Shown here: piece after piece, positions 12,969-24,900 of the stretch | Position numbering within the stretch: the stretch's first letter is position 1 | How the letters are laid out: each line of letters opens with the position of its first letter | Notes under the pieces: generated by a model | What the model saw: the letters and a program-made list of their open reading frames with translations, nothing else | Database searches by the model: none | What the model was told of the DNA's origin: nothing | Source of the DNA: Tachypleus tridentatus | Taxonomy: Eukaryota > Arthropoda > Merostomata > Xiphosura > Limulidae | Reading direction: 5' to 3' | NCBI RefSeq assembly: GCF_004210375.1 | Contig: NC_134835.1 | Location: forward strand, 71,764,447 to 71,828,446 | Length of the DNA: 64,000 bases | Made by a program: the position numbers and the translations under genes

Positions 12969-13234
12969 GAGTCATGACCAGGCGGGTTAAGGCTTTCGAC
13001 TCGTAACCTGAGGGTCGCGGGTTCGAATCTCGGTCGCACCAAACATGCTCGCCCTTCCAACCGTGGGGGCGTTATAATGTGACGGTTAATCCCACTATTT
13101 GTTGGTAAAAGAGTAGCCCAAGAGTTGGCGGTGGGTGGTGATGACTAGCTGCCTTCCCTCTGGTTTTACGCTGCTAAATTAGGGACAGCTAGTGCAGATA
13201 ACATTTGAGTAGCTTTGCGAGAAATTCAAAACCA
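12969..13234 (+). mobile_element. Family A SINE with target duplication
   Basis: AACTAATATTGTT at 12956-12968 and AACTAATATTATT at 13235-13247 flank it, with one mismatch. Confidence 0.92.
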
Positions 13235-13624
13235 AACTAATATTATTGTATACGGTTATCGGATAACATTTAATAATTATTTTTATTGGTTGAAAACATA
13301 CTCATCTAACACTAAAACAAAACACAGAAACAGCTTTGTTCACCAATATTTTCATGAACGTTCTCTAGTAAAATAACCACAATTACATCAGCTTGAGAAA
13401 ACATAAATATATAAGTCTAGTCGCGTTTACAATGTGTTTGTATTGAAACAATTCTTTATAAATTAAATAACAATTTCGTGAACATGAATTTACATTAAGC
13501 TGAAAGAAAAGAAGACAAGAAATCTAATCTTTTGATGTAAAATATTCAAAACTATGAGGACTGAATAAATAACATGAAAATTCAAACTACAAAACGCTCG
13601 CATTTGGCTCAAGAATTAGTCTGA

Positions 13625-13727
13625 AGGCATATGACCCTAAGACAGGGATTTGATACTGCAGTAGGCATAGCACAGATAGTCCATTTTATTGTTTACTTTG
13701 GGCTTAATTACAAATAAACAAACAAAA
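13625..13727 (+). mobile_element. Family B SINE, diverged
   Basis: It keeps GGCATAGCACAGATAGTCCA and GGGCTTAATTACAAATAAAC. Confidence 0.65.
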
Positions 13728-13754
13728 CACGAAAAGTGTCTCACGACGCGTGAT

Positions 13755-13912
13755 ATTAACACTTTTACTAATAAAGCAGAGAACAATGTTTCCACCTTCT
13801 TAGGTCATCTTCATGTTAACAAAGTTGTTTCTCCTTTATTAATAAAGGTGTTAATACCCATACCAGTTGTTCTGAGATACATTTTTACTTCAAGTGGGTT
13901 TCTCGACATCAC
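13755..13912 (-). repeat. Interspersed repeat with GAAGATGACC-type hairpin core
   Basis: Inverted arms of about 30 bases (TTAACACTTTTACTAATAAA and its counterpart ending near 13860) flank a core. On the minus strand the core reads ATGAAGATGACCTAAGAAGG then TGGAAACATTG. It ends with CAAGTGGGTTTCTCGACATC, shared with 63750. It could be terminal debris of a Penelope-like element. Confidence 0.5.
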
Positions 13913-14640
13913 GAAACAAAACATGACCAGGAAGTTTTAGGATGCATACTAACTTCTCAAGTATTTGAAGAATTAGCTTCTATATATCATTGGTTATACA
14001 GTATACCAGATTAAATATTTATTTAAAAGTCTCATAAAGTGTATGTAAGCAAAATCATGATTGAAAATCAGAATTCCTAACTAATCCTAGAATGCCACAC
14101 GTCTTTGGGGAATAACATTATCTGCAACCAGTAATGATAAGTTAGCTTCTCTATGCTGCATAAAAAGAACGTCATTGTAACAGACAGATGAAGGAGACAA
14201 AATACTAAGGAAACATTGGCATTGCAGCTCTCACCATACAAATTAATGTCGTAATAAACAATACAGAAAATTCATAGTCTGTTAATATAAGATATTAAAA
14301 ATTCTCATTCTATATAAAGCATTATAAGATTCAGCCTTTACAAAACAACAAATTTTCTGTTTACAAACAACACACCTAAATTCTGTTTTAAATTCGCGTC
14401 TTGTTATGATCAGAAGTCGAAAACAATGGTTGCAGTTGCTATATTTCTAGTACTAGTTTAAATAACAAAGTTGTGGGTTTTAGTTCTTCATAATCTAGTT
14501 CACCCCATCTTCAGTAATATTCTGTGGTTCTTTTATCATATGCTGTTCTTCTGACTTTCAAACAGAAATGTTTGTGAAAAATAATCAGTTCTTAATCAGT
14601 TCTGCTGTTTTTCAATTCATGTTACTCCTCTTGTGACACA

Positions 14641-14750
14641 ACAGTAAGTCTGCAGGCTTACAACCGTAAAATTGGGTTTCGATGTCTGTGGTGAATACAG
14701 CATAGATAGCTTGTTGTTTAGTTTTGTGCTTAACATCAACGAAACAAAAC
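14641..14750 (+). mobile_element. Family B SINE
   Basis: AGTCTGCAGGCTTACAACCG and TGGGTTTCGATGTCTGTGG, ending TTTTGTGCTTAACATCAACG. Confidence 0.75.
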
Positions 14751-15496
14751 TGTTTGTGTGATTTTCCCATTAAAATCGTTTTAAACAACCACCTTCCTAC
14801 AACATCCTTCCTGCATGTGGATGTTAAATGTTCCAGCTCTGAGAACTCTCATCCGCTCTAAAGAAATGAAACTATTTTTATTAAGTTTGTAATAGTTGTG
14901 AACAAAACGTAATTCAGTAGTGGGCGTATTTCTTCTACGACGTAAGTTTAAATTCTTGCAGGTCTGAAATGAAAGCATATTTACTCCTAGCTATGGTTTC
15001 TTCGCAGATGTCATTTATCTAGCTTTTGACGAGATTAAAAAAGTTATTGATTGAATGGACTTTGTGCTACATGGAACAATTGTGTTTAATAATGCTATCG
15101 ACATATATGTATAGAAATGAATAATTTATTAGTGCACTCTCGATGGTTTATCAATTGAAAAAGGCTAATCATAAAATTCAGTAAAGATAAAACTATTAGA
15201 AGTTAAAGTGCACGTTATTCAACATATTTTGAACAAGCGGTAATTACTGCTTTTAATATCCAAATGTCTTAAAAGATATCTTTTATAGCGTTTAAAATAA
15301 TAGCCTACAGCGACGTTTCGTTTGCAACGTTATATCTATATTTTCAGAATAACTTGTTAACAACACTGTTTTTCATATCAAAGTTAGAAATATACATTTA
15401 TATTTAATGTCAGATATTTAAACATTTCACTATATGACGCGACTCGGGCTCAAAAACTAAAAATTTAGTTGAAAACTTCGAGCAAATCTACAAACC

Positions 15497-15545
15497 ATGA
15501 TTTCTCTAATTGCTTTCTTCTTACGAAATCGATCAGTCATAAAAG
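15497..15545 (+). CDS. Weak candidate first exon of the receptor gene
   Basis: An ATG at 15497 opens MISLIAFFL followed by RNRSVIK. A GT at 15546 would leave one overhanging base, which is the phase needed by the exon at 15794. The hydrophobic run is short for a signal peptide and the donor (GTGGTG) is weak, so another upstream exon may be the true start. Confidence 0.2.
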
Positions 15546-15793
15546 GTGGTGGATGTAGTCTTAACTTATTGCAGTTAGTTATAACAACGTATCCAATCAT
15601 CACAAAGTAAAGCTACAAGTGAAAATGTGCTCACGCTATCAGTATAGTTGTATTTAAATGATACTACTATACATTTGTTACATACGAAGCTGTGTTTGGA
15701 GCAACCAACGTTGTTTTAGCTTAGTTGAAGATCAGCAAACTGTAATGAGACATGATTTTCTGGTTCGTTTTTGTTGTTGAAATTTTTTTCTAG

Positions 15794-15919
15794 GAAACAT
15801 AAGGAGCAGTGCGGGCGTATTTTTTCCTGAAGCAGAGATACACGAAAACCTTGCACTTACCGCCGCAACAGTAATCAAACATCTTAATTTATCCCATATA
15901 GATGTGTTACATAACGAAG
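15794..15919 (+). CDS. Receptor exon 1 (first secure exon): start of amino-terminal domain
   Basis: The acceptor is a T-rich tract ending in TAG at 15791-15793 and the donor is GTAAGT at 15920. Residues 1-41 include GVFFPEAEIHENLAL and a following helix, which resemble the first strand and helix of the receptor amino-terminal (periplasmic-binding-like) domain. It opens with two bases of a split codon, so an upstream exon is required. It ends with one base of a split Gly codon that the next exon completes. Confidence 0.8.
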
Positions 15920-18900
15920 GTAAGTTTGTATTAAGTACACGAGCGCTATTTGAGAAAAATTAGGTCGGTGAACAGCACTTGGTTTAGAGTTCGTACTAAC
16001 TGCACATGGTCCATATAACTAGAGTAAGACACTGAAAAATATTTTGTTCATAGTTTATACTATGCGGACACGAGACATATAACTATGGTAAGTCGTTGAA
16101 CAATATTTGGTTCGTACTACAAACAAATGTGTTGCATAAATAGGAAAGTCAATGAACAATCTCAGGTTCATACCACAAAGAACGCGCTACGTAACTAGGG
16201 TAATTCACTTAAGCATCTTTGGGTCATTTTACAAACACATGTGCTACAAAACTAAGGTAAGGCGATGAATAATTTTAAGATATTAGGTAAGTAGAAAGAA
16301 TGAGCGATATAACGAAAGTCTGAATAACTTCACCATCTTAGTCTACTTCGTACAAACACGCTGTATCCAGAGAATGAATCACTTAGCACTTTTAATATTT
16401 CAGACAATAAGTGAAACAGACGTATCGTGTGAAAAAGGTAAGTCATTGAACTGTCTTACAATTTTCATGTACTACATAATGAGAAAAAAACGTCACAACC
16501 CATAAGGTCTTATTTTAAAATCAGAGGTGCGCAACAAAATGTTTATTCAACATGGTTTACCACATACAAATGTTTTACATAATGCGTTAAGTCAGTAAAC
16601 AGACTTCAGATATTAGCTTACTGTATATACATATGTACCATGTAACGAGGGTAAGTCAGTAAACAGACTTCAGATATTAGCTTACTGTATATACATATCC
16701 ACTACGTAACGAGGGTAAGTCAATAAACAGACTTCAGATATTAGTCTACTATATATATATATGCACTATATAACAAGGGTAAGTTAATAAACAGACTTCA
16801 GATACATATATTATGCAACGAGCATAAGTTAGTGAAAAATTGGAATACTTTATTCTGCTTCGTACAAATGTGCTACAAGGAAGTTCAGATGCACAAAACA
16901 ATATTTTCTTATTGTAATCCCAATTTTATTTCCCATTCATGATCTTTTGTATAAAAGAAACAAATGTACATTTTTCTTCAAGCCTAATAATGTATATTAT
17001 ACTGTACGTAGGTATTTTGAAAGAATTGGTCATAAAAACTCTGCATCAGAGTGGAACATTGGTTTCCATTTACAACACGAATCAGATACGTTTACTGGCT
17101 CCTCCGGATCACACTGCTCTGTACTCCCCCAACCACAGAGTAGTCTTATGGATAGTTAATGATCTCAGATCTTCCGCATCTGTTCTACAACAGGTGAGTC
17201 TGTTGACATCTATGTCATGGATAAACAAATATCTCACTACAAACCTTATTCATTATGTGTCTTTTTCTGTGTTTGCATCCATTACCCAGAGTTAACTGGC
17301 TGGCTTACCATACTTTTGGTATGGTAATATGGATGCTGTCTGTTTGTAAACATGGGTTATGTGACTTTAGAATGTTTGTCCTAAAGGGAGAGGATAAAAA
17401 TGTTCTGAAATAAAGAACATTTCCACTTTTATATGGGCTTTTGGCTTTGAATTTAAAAACGTAGGTATTTAGTCAGTTAAATTAGTAAATTATTATATAC
17501 CACAAGAAGAGTATGCAATGAGTATCTAAGGACGTCATTATAGACAGACATTACTTAAGAAGCTATGGTAAAATATCTAACATTATACTTCAGATAATGT
17601 TTGCTTTCTTAACTGGTACCCTCAGCTAGAGTTTATAATATGTAAAAATTAGCATGTTTATGTCTTTTTTTTTTTTTTTTTACAAATAAACTGGTCTGGC
17701 TTACATTTTGCGCAAAGCTACAGGAGGGCTATTTGTGCTAGCCATCACTAATTTATCAGTAATGAGTATGAAGAGAGGCAGCCAGTCAATATCACTCATC
17801 ATCAACTCTTGGCCTACTCTTTTACCAAATAATAGTAGGATTGATCGTCACATTATAATGACTCCAAGACTGAAAGTACGCGCGCATATTCACTAAAGGA
17901 GATTCGAACACACGACCCGCACATTGCGCTTCGAGCGCTCTAACCACCATGTCATGCCTGGACTCTGCAAATAAATAAATAACATTTTAGTTTAAGACTT
18001 CTTCCTATTTATTAGTTTGTAAACATTTGTTCCATTGATGATATTAACAAAAAACTACGTAAAACTTCTTTTAAGTATATGGGGAAAATACAGAAACTGC
18101 TTTTAACAGGATCATAGAGCAAGTTTAAGTTAGGTTTCGCACAGATCTTTAAACCGTTTTTATCAAATGGTTTCGAAACACGTTTTGTGTGACCAGGTGG
18201 TTAAGGCGCTTGACTCGCAATTTGAGGGTCGCGGGACCGAATTTCCGTCTCATTAGACATCTTCGCCCTTTCAGCTGTGGGGGCGTTACGATTTTTAGTC
18301 AATCCCACTATTCGTTGGTAAAAGAGTAGCCCAACAGTTGGCGATGGGTGGTGATGCCTAGCTGCCTTCTAGTCTTACACTGCTAAATTAGGGACGGCTA
18401 GCGCAGATAGCCTTCGTGTAGCTTTGTGCGAAATTAAAAATTGAAAAATAAACACGTTTTGTGAAATCTTTCATCCAATTAACAGTAATCTTAGTTTAAA
18501 GAGATTCTAATAGATGGTACCACGTCTGTCTATCTGTAAAAACGTATACGTATAGTTGTTTCAAATTCTAAATATACAAAGTGTTTTTATTACGTACTTA
18601 AACATTATATTTTTAGATTGTATTATTTTATTGACTTTATTTAAAACAGCTTTAATTTAGTTTCTATCCCGTACATTTTATAAATTTCTGCAAATAAGCC
18701 TTGAAACCTCTACATATTTATTTACGTTATTGTACACATATTACTTTAATATTTTTTAAACTACGAAATAAATCTGAAGCGAAAAACTAAGCTAAAAAAT
18801 TATACGGATTTGATTAGCATTCATACTTGTTGATTTGTCATTTTTATTCATATCAAGGGTTGATTTATTACTTAGCATTAGACGTTTTTGTTGTTCTCCT

Positions 18901-21900
18901 AATAAACTCATATTATAACTGTTGACTGCATGATTACAAGCAGGTTTTTCTACAGTTTTGTGCAAAAATACAAGTAACGAATATTCTTAAAATATCGTGA
19001 TATACACACTCTAAATAACTGAGCAAAGCAATAAATATAACAGTAGCTACATCCTGACCATCGCCGTATATACAGCGAAGCAAATATCCGTCAAAGTAAT
19101 ATAGTACACACAATATAAAATGATAAAAAGCCTATAACTCGAGCGCATTCTAAAGATGGGTCTCTTCTCTTCAGGGATAAACTGAAGAGGAAAAGTCCAT
19201 CTTATATATCAGGACTTTTTCAATTTACATGTTTTTTCTGACGTCACAAATAATACCCATATCTTGATCAGTTATGCCGTTCAAAAAGTGTTATGATACC
19301 ATATCACGAGTACCTAAAAATGGTAGTACATATATATAACACCCATATCGTTGCCAGCTTATTATAGGTAAATGTCCTTGTAAATGTACGTGGTGTATAA
19401 GTAAAGTAAAATGATATCTCGATTAGAACTCACATTATAACTGTCAATATAGCTACATCATTGCTAATGAACTACCACATTACCCATGAATAAAGTAAAA
19501 ATATTTTACCAAAAGAGCGACAGTTCATTGGTCTAGGAATATGATTCTCTCTTTGGGTGTGAACGGTCCCGGGCTCAAATCGCGGACGAGCCCACGAGCA
19601 TTTTGAATTTTCTTATTTGTCGGCCCGGTATGACCAGGTGAGTTAAGGGCGTTCTACTCGTAATCTGAGGGTCGCGGGCTTGAATCCCAGTCGCACCAAA
19701 CATGCTCACCCTTTCAACCGTGGGGGCTTTATAATGTTACTGTCAATTCCACTATTCGTTGGTAAAAGAACAGCGTAAGAATTGACGGTGGGTTCTGATG
19801 ACTAGCTGCCTTCCCTCTAGTCTTACACTGCACAACAACGTTTTTGCTTCTTGAACACTGTTGAGTGTTCCTTATAGATTTTTGGCTGCTGATCACAAAA
19901 ATCACATCCAAATTTGTCCACCACGTACAAACGAAATCTTCAGTTTTGCTACAATGTAAAAATGATATCAGGGCAACTGGAATCCGTCAATGCTTTGCTG
20001 ACTACTGTTGGACACTGCAACGTGATGCACCGGACATTGAATACAAACAAAAGTCAGGAGCAAAACACTTTTAATTATGTTAAACTTAATAGCGTATTAG
20101 AAACATAAACGCAATTAAATACGTTATTGCTGGTAAACAGTTAACTGTCTATTTCTCAGAGCTCCTACGTGATGAAGCAAAACCAAAACTATATTTGTGC
20201 ATACCCATCAGGTACGTGTCACAATCAACAAAAACATTTCAGGAAGCAAAACTTTTCAAAATTGTTCTGCAGTGTAAGTTAGTGACGGCTAGCGCAGATA
20301 GCCCTCGTGTAGCTTTGCGCGAAATTCAAAAACAAACAAACAAACCAAAAGAGTGTCAACATTCGTATTAATCCAAATAAGTACTGCAGCACATGTTGAT
20401 AAATAAATATTGTATTAGAAATAAAAATAAATGATTAACAAATTTATTTAAATTTAAACTGTTGCGAGACAGTAGTTTTGTTTTTCTCTTGCAAATGTGT
20501 ATCCTTTAAGTAGATTTAAGTTCAACGAATAAATTACTATAAAAGCTAGAAAGTAAAATCCATTAAAGATATAACTTTTTTTCACATGCTTTATTTGAAA
20601 TGATGTTGACACTATTTTTACAAGTGGTTCCATTTATGAACAGCTTCCCCGAAGATTAATAAGTAAACTCCGTTAAAGACACATAATTCATTTTTACATG
20701 CTTTATTTGAAATTATGTTGACACAAATTCTGCAAGTGTTTCCTTGCATAACTTCTTCTAACGACTAGTATGTAACAGTTACAATGGACGCATATAGTGT
20801 TAATCAAGTTAATAAGTACGTAAAAAACAGCATAACCTTCATTCTTTTTAAATACTAAACTAAAACGAATTAATGAAATGAGAGAAACTTTTACACGACA
20901 GCTGAAAGATCATCTAGTCCTGTCTATCAAGTCCAAGTTAATCATTCTTTCATCAGGAAACATAAGTCAGGAAATACTGGACGTTGTTACAGAAGGTGAC
21001 AAAGTCCTTTATATTGACTCATCTCATATGTTTAACACGGTAAATATTTTTACTTTTTTATATAACTCTTCCAATATTAATCTTTTAACATAAAATAAAA
21101 ACATAATTGTTACCATGTTATGTTTCTAAGATGTTCGATACAGTTTTAACTTTTAAGCTTTACCGTTTAGACAGCTGTTGTGACATCCAAGTTTACTTCA
21201 TTGTTATTCAGAAAATAATAAACGATTGCTTCAGATTAATTATTTTTATTTATACAATCTCACTGTTATGAATTTTAAATTTTATTGAGTGTAGCTTCGG
21301 TATGTTTTCTCTCTTTAAAATATTTGTTTCCTATAAGATAGAAACTGTAAATGAATTTTGGTTGTCTGTATTTGAAATTCTGTGTTTGTGCAGGACATGC
21401 TCTTCCGGAGCATTTTTCTTTTGGCATTTTTCATGTTTATATAATGTATTAAGATCATCAGAGGTCTATTTTATACGTTTCTTATACATACGCATTTCCA
21501 CATATTTTTTACCTTTTAGCTTGCTTCGTTTTCTCAGACGTAGCATTGATTTTGTAACGTTTTTACAATGAGCGTGGCTTTAACTGATAGTTCATTTAGT
21601 GTTTTACCCATTATGGTGATTGTTGGTTGAGATGGTATAATGGCTTTAGAAAATTTGTTTGTGGTTGTGGCTTTTATGACATTTATAGAAGGAATGCTCA
21701 TTGTGGGAGGATTTGGTATGCTTTTGTTTTGTTTTTGAATCTGTTGCTTTTGTATTATTCTTGTTTTCGTGATTTTAAAAAGTTATAGATGCAATTTTAT
21801 GGATTTCCGTTTTGTAATAGCAGTGTTTTGAGCTTTTTGAATAGTTGTAGCAATTTCGATTCATTCTCTTTAGTTCGTTTATAATTGTTCCAACCTTGAT

Positions 21901-24900
21901 ATGGTGTACTGCATATTGAAAAAATGTCGGATTTTTACATTCTTTGTTATACAAAGAACTCTGCCTTTGCCTCCTTTTCTAAGAGTTGCATCCAAGTTGG
22001 ATAAGTTTCCTTGTATGTTAGATAATTGTAGAATGATCATAATTGATGGGTAAAATGTTGCTTAGAAAATGGTAAAACTGTTGTAGAAGGTTTATCCATG
22101 GCACGATATTACCGGCTATATCGTCATTATAACCATATCTGTTATGTTTTTATGAGTTAAGTATTTTTGTTTCTAGTATACGCGTAAATATTGCTAGAAA
22201 AGCAACTCATTTTCTGTTATCCATTGCTACCCATTATTTGTACAATGTTTTCCAAATTTAAAGTTGCTGTTGGACAGGACAATTAAAACATTTTGGTACC
22301 GGTATCTAAAGTGATGTAATTTGTAAAAATGTATTTATTAAGTAAAAGTATGAAATTAAAGATGTTGTCTATTACTACGATAACGCAGTCATTGAATATT
22401 ATTTGTGTTGAAGAATGTATTATTTTCAAGAGGTCTTTTGTATTGTTTAATTATGATGGTACATATCTTAAACATAGTTTCAACAATTGATCCAGCAACT
22501 AAAATATTGTTTCAGATGCAAATTCATTCCTCTGACACTAATGGTCCATTTTCCAGATTTTTAATTTTTGAGAATTTTTCGGCCTGTTCTTCGACGGTCT
22601 TGATTGGATCTATGTTTAGAATTACATACGTAGATGTATTTTGAAGATGTTCTTTTATTTAAACAAAAGTAAATTTTTGTAGTTAAGACTATCAAATATT
22701 TATCTTTATCGAATTTTCATATGATTAAAGTGTCGTTCGTTTGGCACTCTTTCAGAACAACCTTTACTGCTGGTGAGATGTTATCTTTTATTGGTGATTT
22801 TATATATAACTACAACATTTTTCATCTAGTGCTGTAGAAAGATTTTTTTGTCCTGTGCCCGTTGATGTTTTGGCGGGTAATATTTCTTTGAGTCAAATGA
22901 ATGATCGCTGGTTAAAAGGTAATTCTAGTTATCTTTCTAATAACTTGTATCTTCTGTGAGTTCTTAGTTAGTCAATATTTTTCAGAGTATGTCCATGTTG
23001 TTTCACTTGTCTTCCATGAATTCTGTTTAAAGTTTTTGAGACATTCATTCTTTCCTTAGTTTCATGTTACTGTTTCCAGTGGATACTGTATGTGGCTTTC
23101 CCTCTAGCGATGTTAAAATTTCTTCTTAAAACAAAGTTTGGGATTTTTTCGAGAGTGATGTGCATTGTGTTGATAATTTATGTCAGTTTCTACTGTAACT
23201 ACTTGGTGAACAATTAGAATGTCTTTACACAGCTGTACAGCAGTACTTCCAGTTTTTCGGACAAGTAGATTTGACGGCTTATATTTATGGCATTTTTTGT
23301 TTCTAAGATATATATCTTTGATACTCTAGCATTAAGCCAGTTCTAAAACTCACCGCATATTATTTTTTCTAGCAGTTTCAAGTAATGTCGTTTTTGCGAT
23401 ACTTCAAAAGTGAAATTTCTCCTGGAATGGTTTTAAGTAAATAGTATTCGTTACTCACTGTTTTACAGTCAAGTTGGTAGTCGGATGCGACAATTGATTC
23501 CTGTTAGTATAATAATGTTTTTGGGACTATTATGAGAAGTTTAAATGTTTTTCTGTGGTGGCCAGTTTGATTCTAAGTTGTATCCCTCTATAGTTTTTCA
23601 GTCGACTAATGTAAACGTTTTGTTGTTTTAAAATTTGGAGAGCGTACTGTCCTTATTTATTGTTTTAAACGTTAGGTGTTTCTAGACTATTTTTAAGATT
23701 AGGCTACTACAGACAAACAGTTCGTTAAGTTCGTTAAGCCTATTTTATACAACAAAATTTGTTTACTTTTTATAATTATAATTATATTTTTCACCTTGTA
23801 TTGTTTCAGTGGTCTCTACAGAAGTATGTAAACTGGATTTTGTAACAAAAAAGATGTTGTTTATTAGTGATCACGTCCTGAGTTTCTAATTTTGTGTTTC
23901 TAACTCTCTTTTTTTATTATTTAGTCATCAGTCCATATTTTGCTTACATAAAACATAGCTGTAATTTGAATTTGTAACGGATTTCTGTATTAATATATAA
24001 CTTTGTATTGGAATAATCAAAGGTAAAAAATATATACTTTACCATAATAACTTATAAAACACGCAATGCTATTTTTCAGACATCCGTCTATATTAATATC
24101 AGGTCTTTGAGATGGACGTCTAAAGGTAAAGCTTTTTTTAAGTCAGTTTGTCCAAGATCTACAAGTTCGGCTTTCATGTGGCAAAGTGTCCAGATGTTTT
24201 CTTCAACAAGAAACTTCAAAGGAAGAACTTTCAGCGTTAGTTATCCAGTATGTTCTTTTTCAGCTAATTAACTTATTAGTTTATTTATTTACAACTATAA
24301 AATTGTATTCCATAAATACATGGACATCCCTTAAAGGTTTGGTTTGGTTTGACTTTTGCACAAAGTTAGGCTATCTGCGCTAGCCGTCCCTAATTTAGCA
24401 GTGTAAGACTAGAGGGAAGGCAGCTAGTTATCACCACCCACCGCCAAATCTTGGGCTACTCTTTTACCAAAGAAGAGTGGGATTGACCGTAACATTATAA
24501 CGCCCCCACGGCTGAAAGGGCGAGCATGTTTGATGTGACAGGGATTCGAACAGGGATTACGAATCGAGTACCTTAACCACCTGGCCATACGGGGCCCGTT
24601 ACCTGAAAGGACATTACATTTGTAAGAGTTATAAGATATTGAGAACAAAACGAGATTTCAATCCATTTGGTTTTGACTTGTATTTAACAGTATAAAGTTA
24701 AAATTCGAAATTCATTCGCACTGTGAGAACAAAACAGATGGCCCATCACGCAACTTTATGCTCAACAAACAAACAAGAACCTAACTTAAACATCATGAGT
24801 TGTTTATGATCAAAATGATATTTCAATTTCAACATTATCTATTCCATTATTCTGTAATAGTTTCTATACTAAATTGATAAGAACTAACAAAGAGTAAATA

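Noticed and set aside
14412-14460. Signal-peptide-like MVAVAIFLVLV as first receptor exon
   Set aside because: It runs into a stop after 11 codons and has no donor in the phase required by the exon at 15794.
16570-16810. CRISPR-like spaced repeats
   Set aside because: The units are contiguous tandem repeats with no distinct spacers, in an animal intron.
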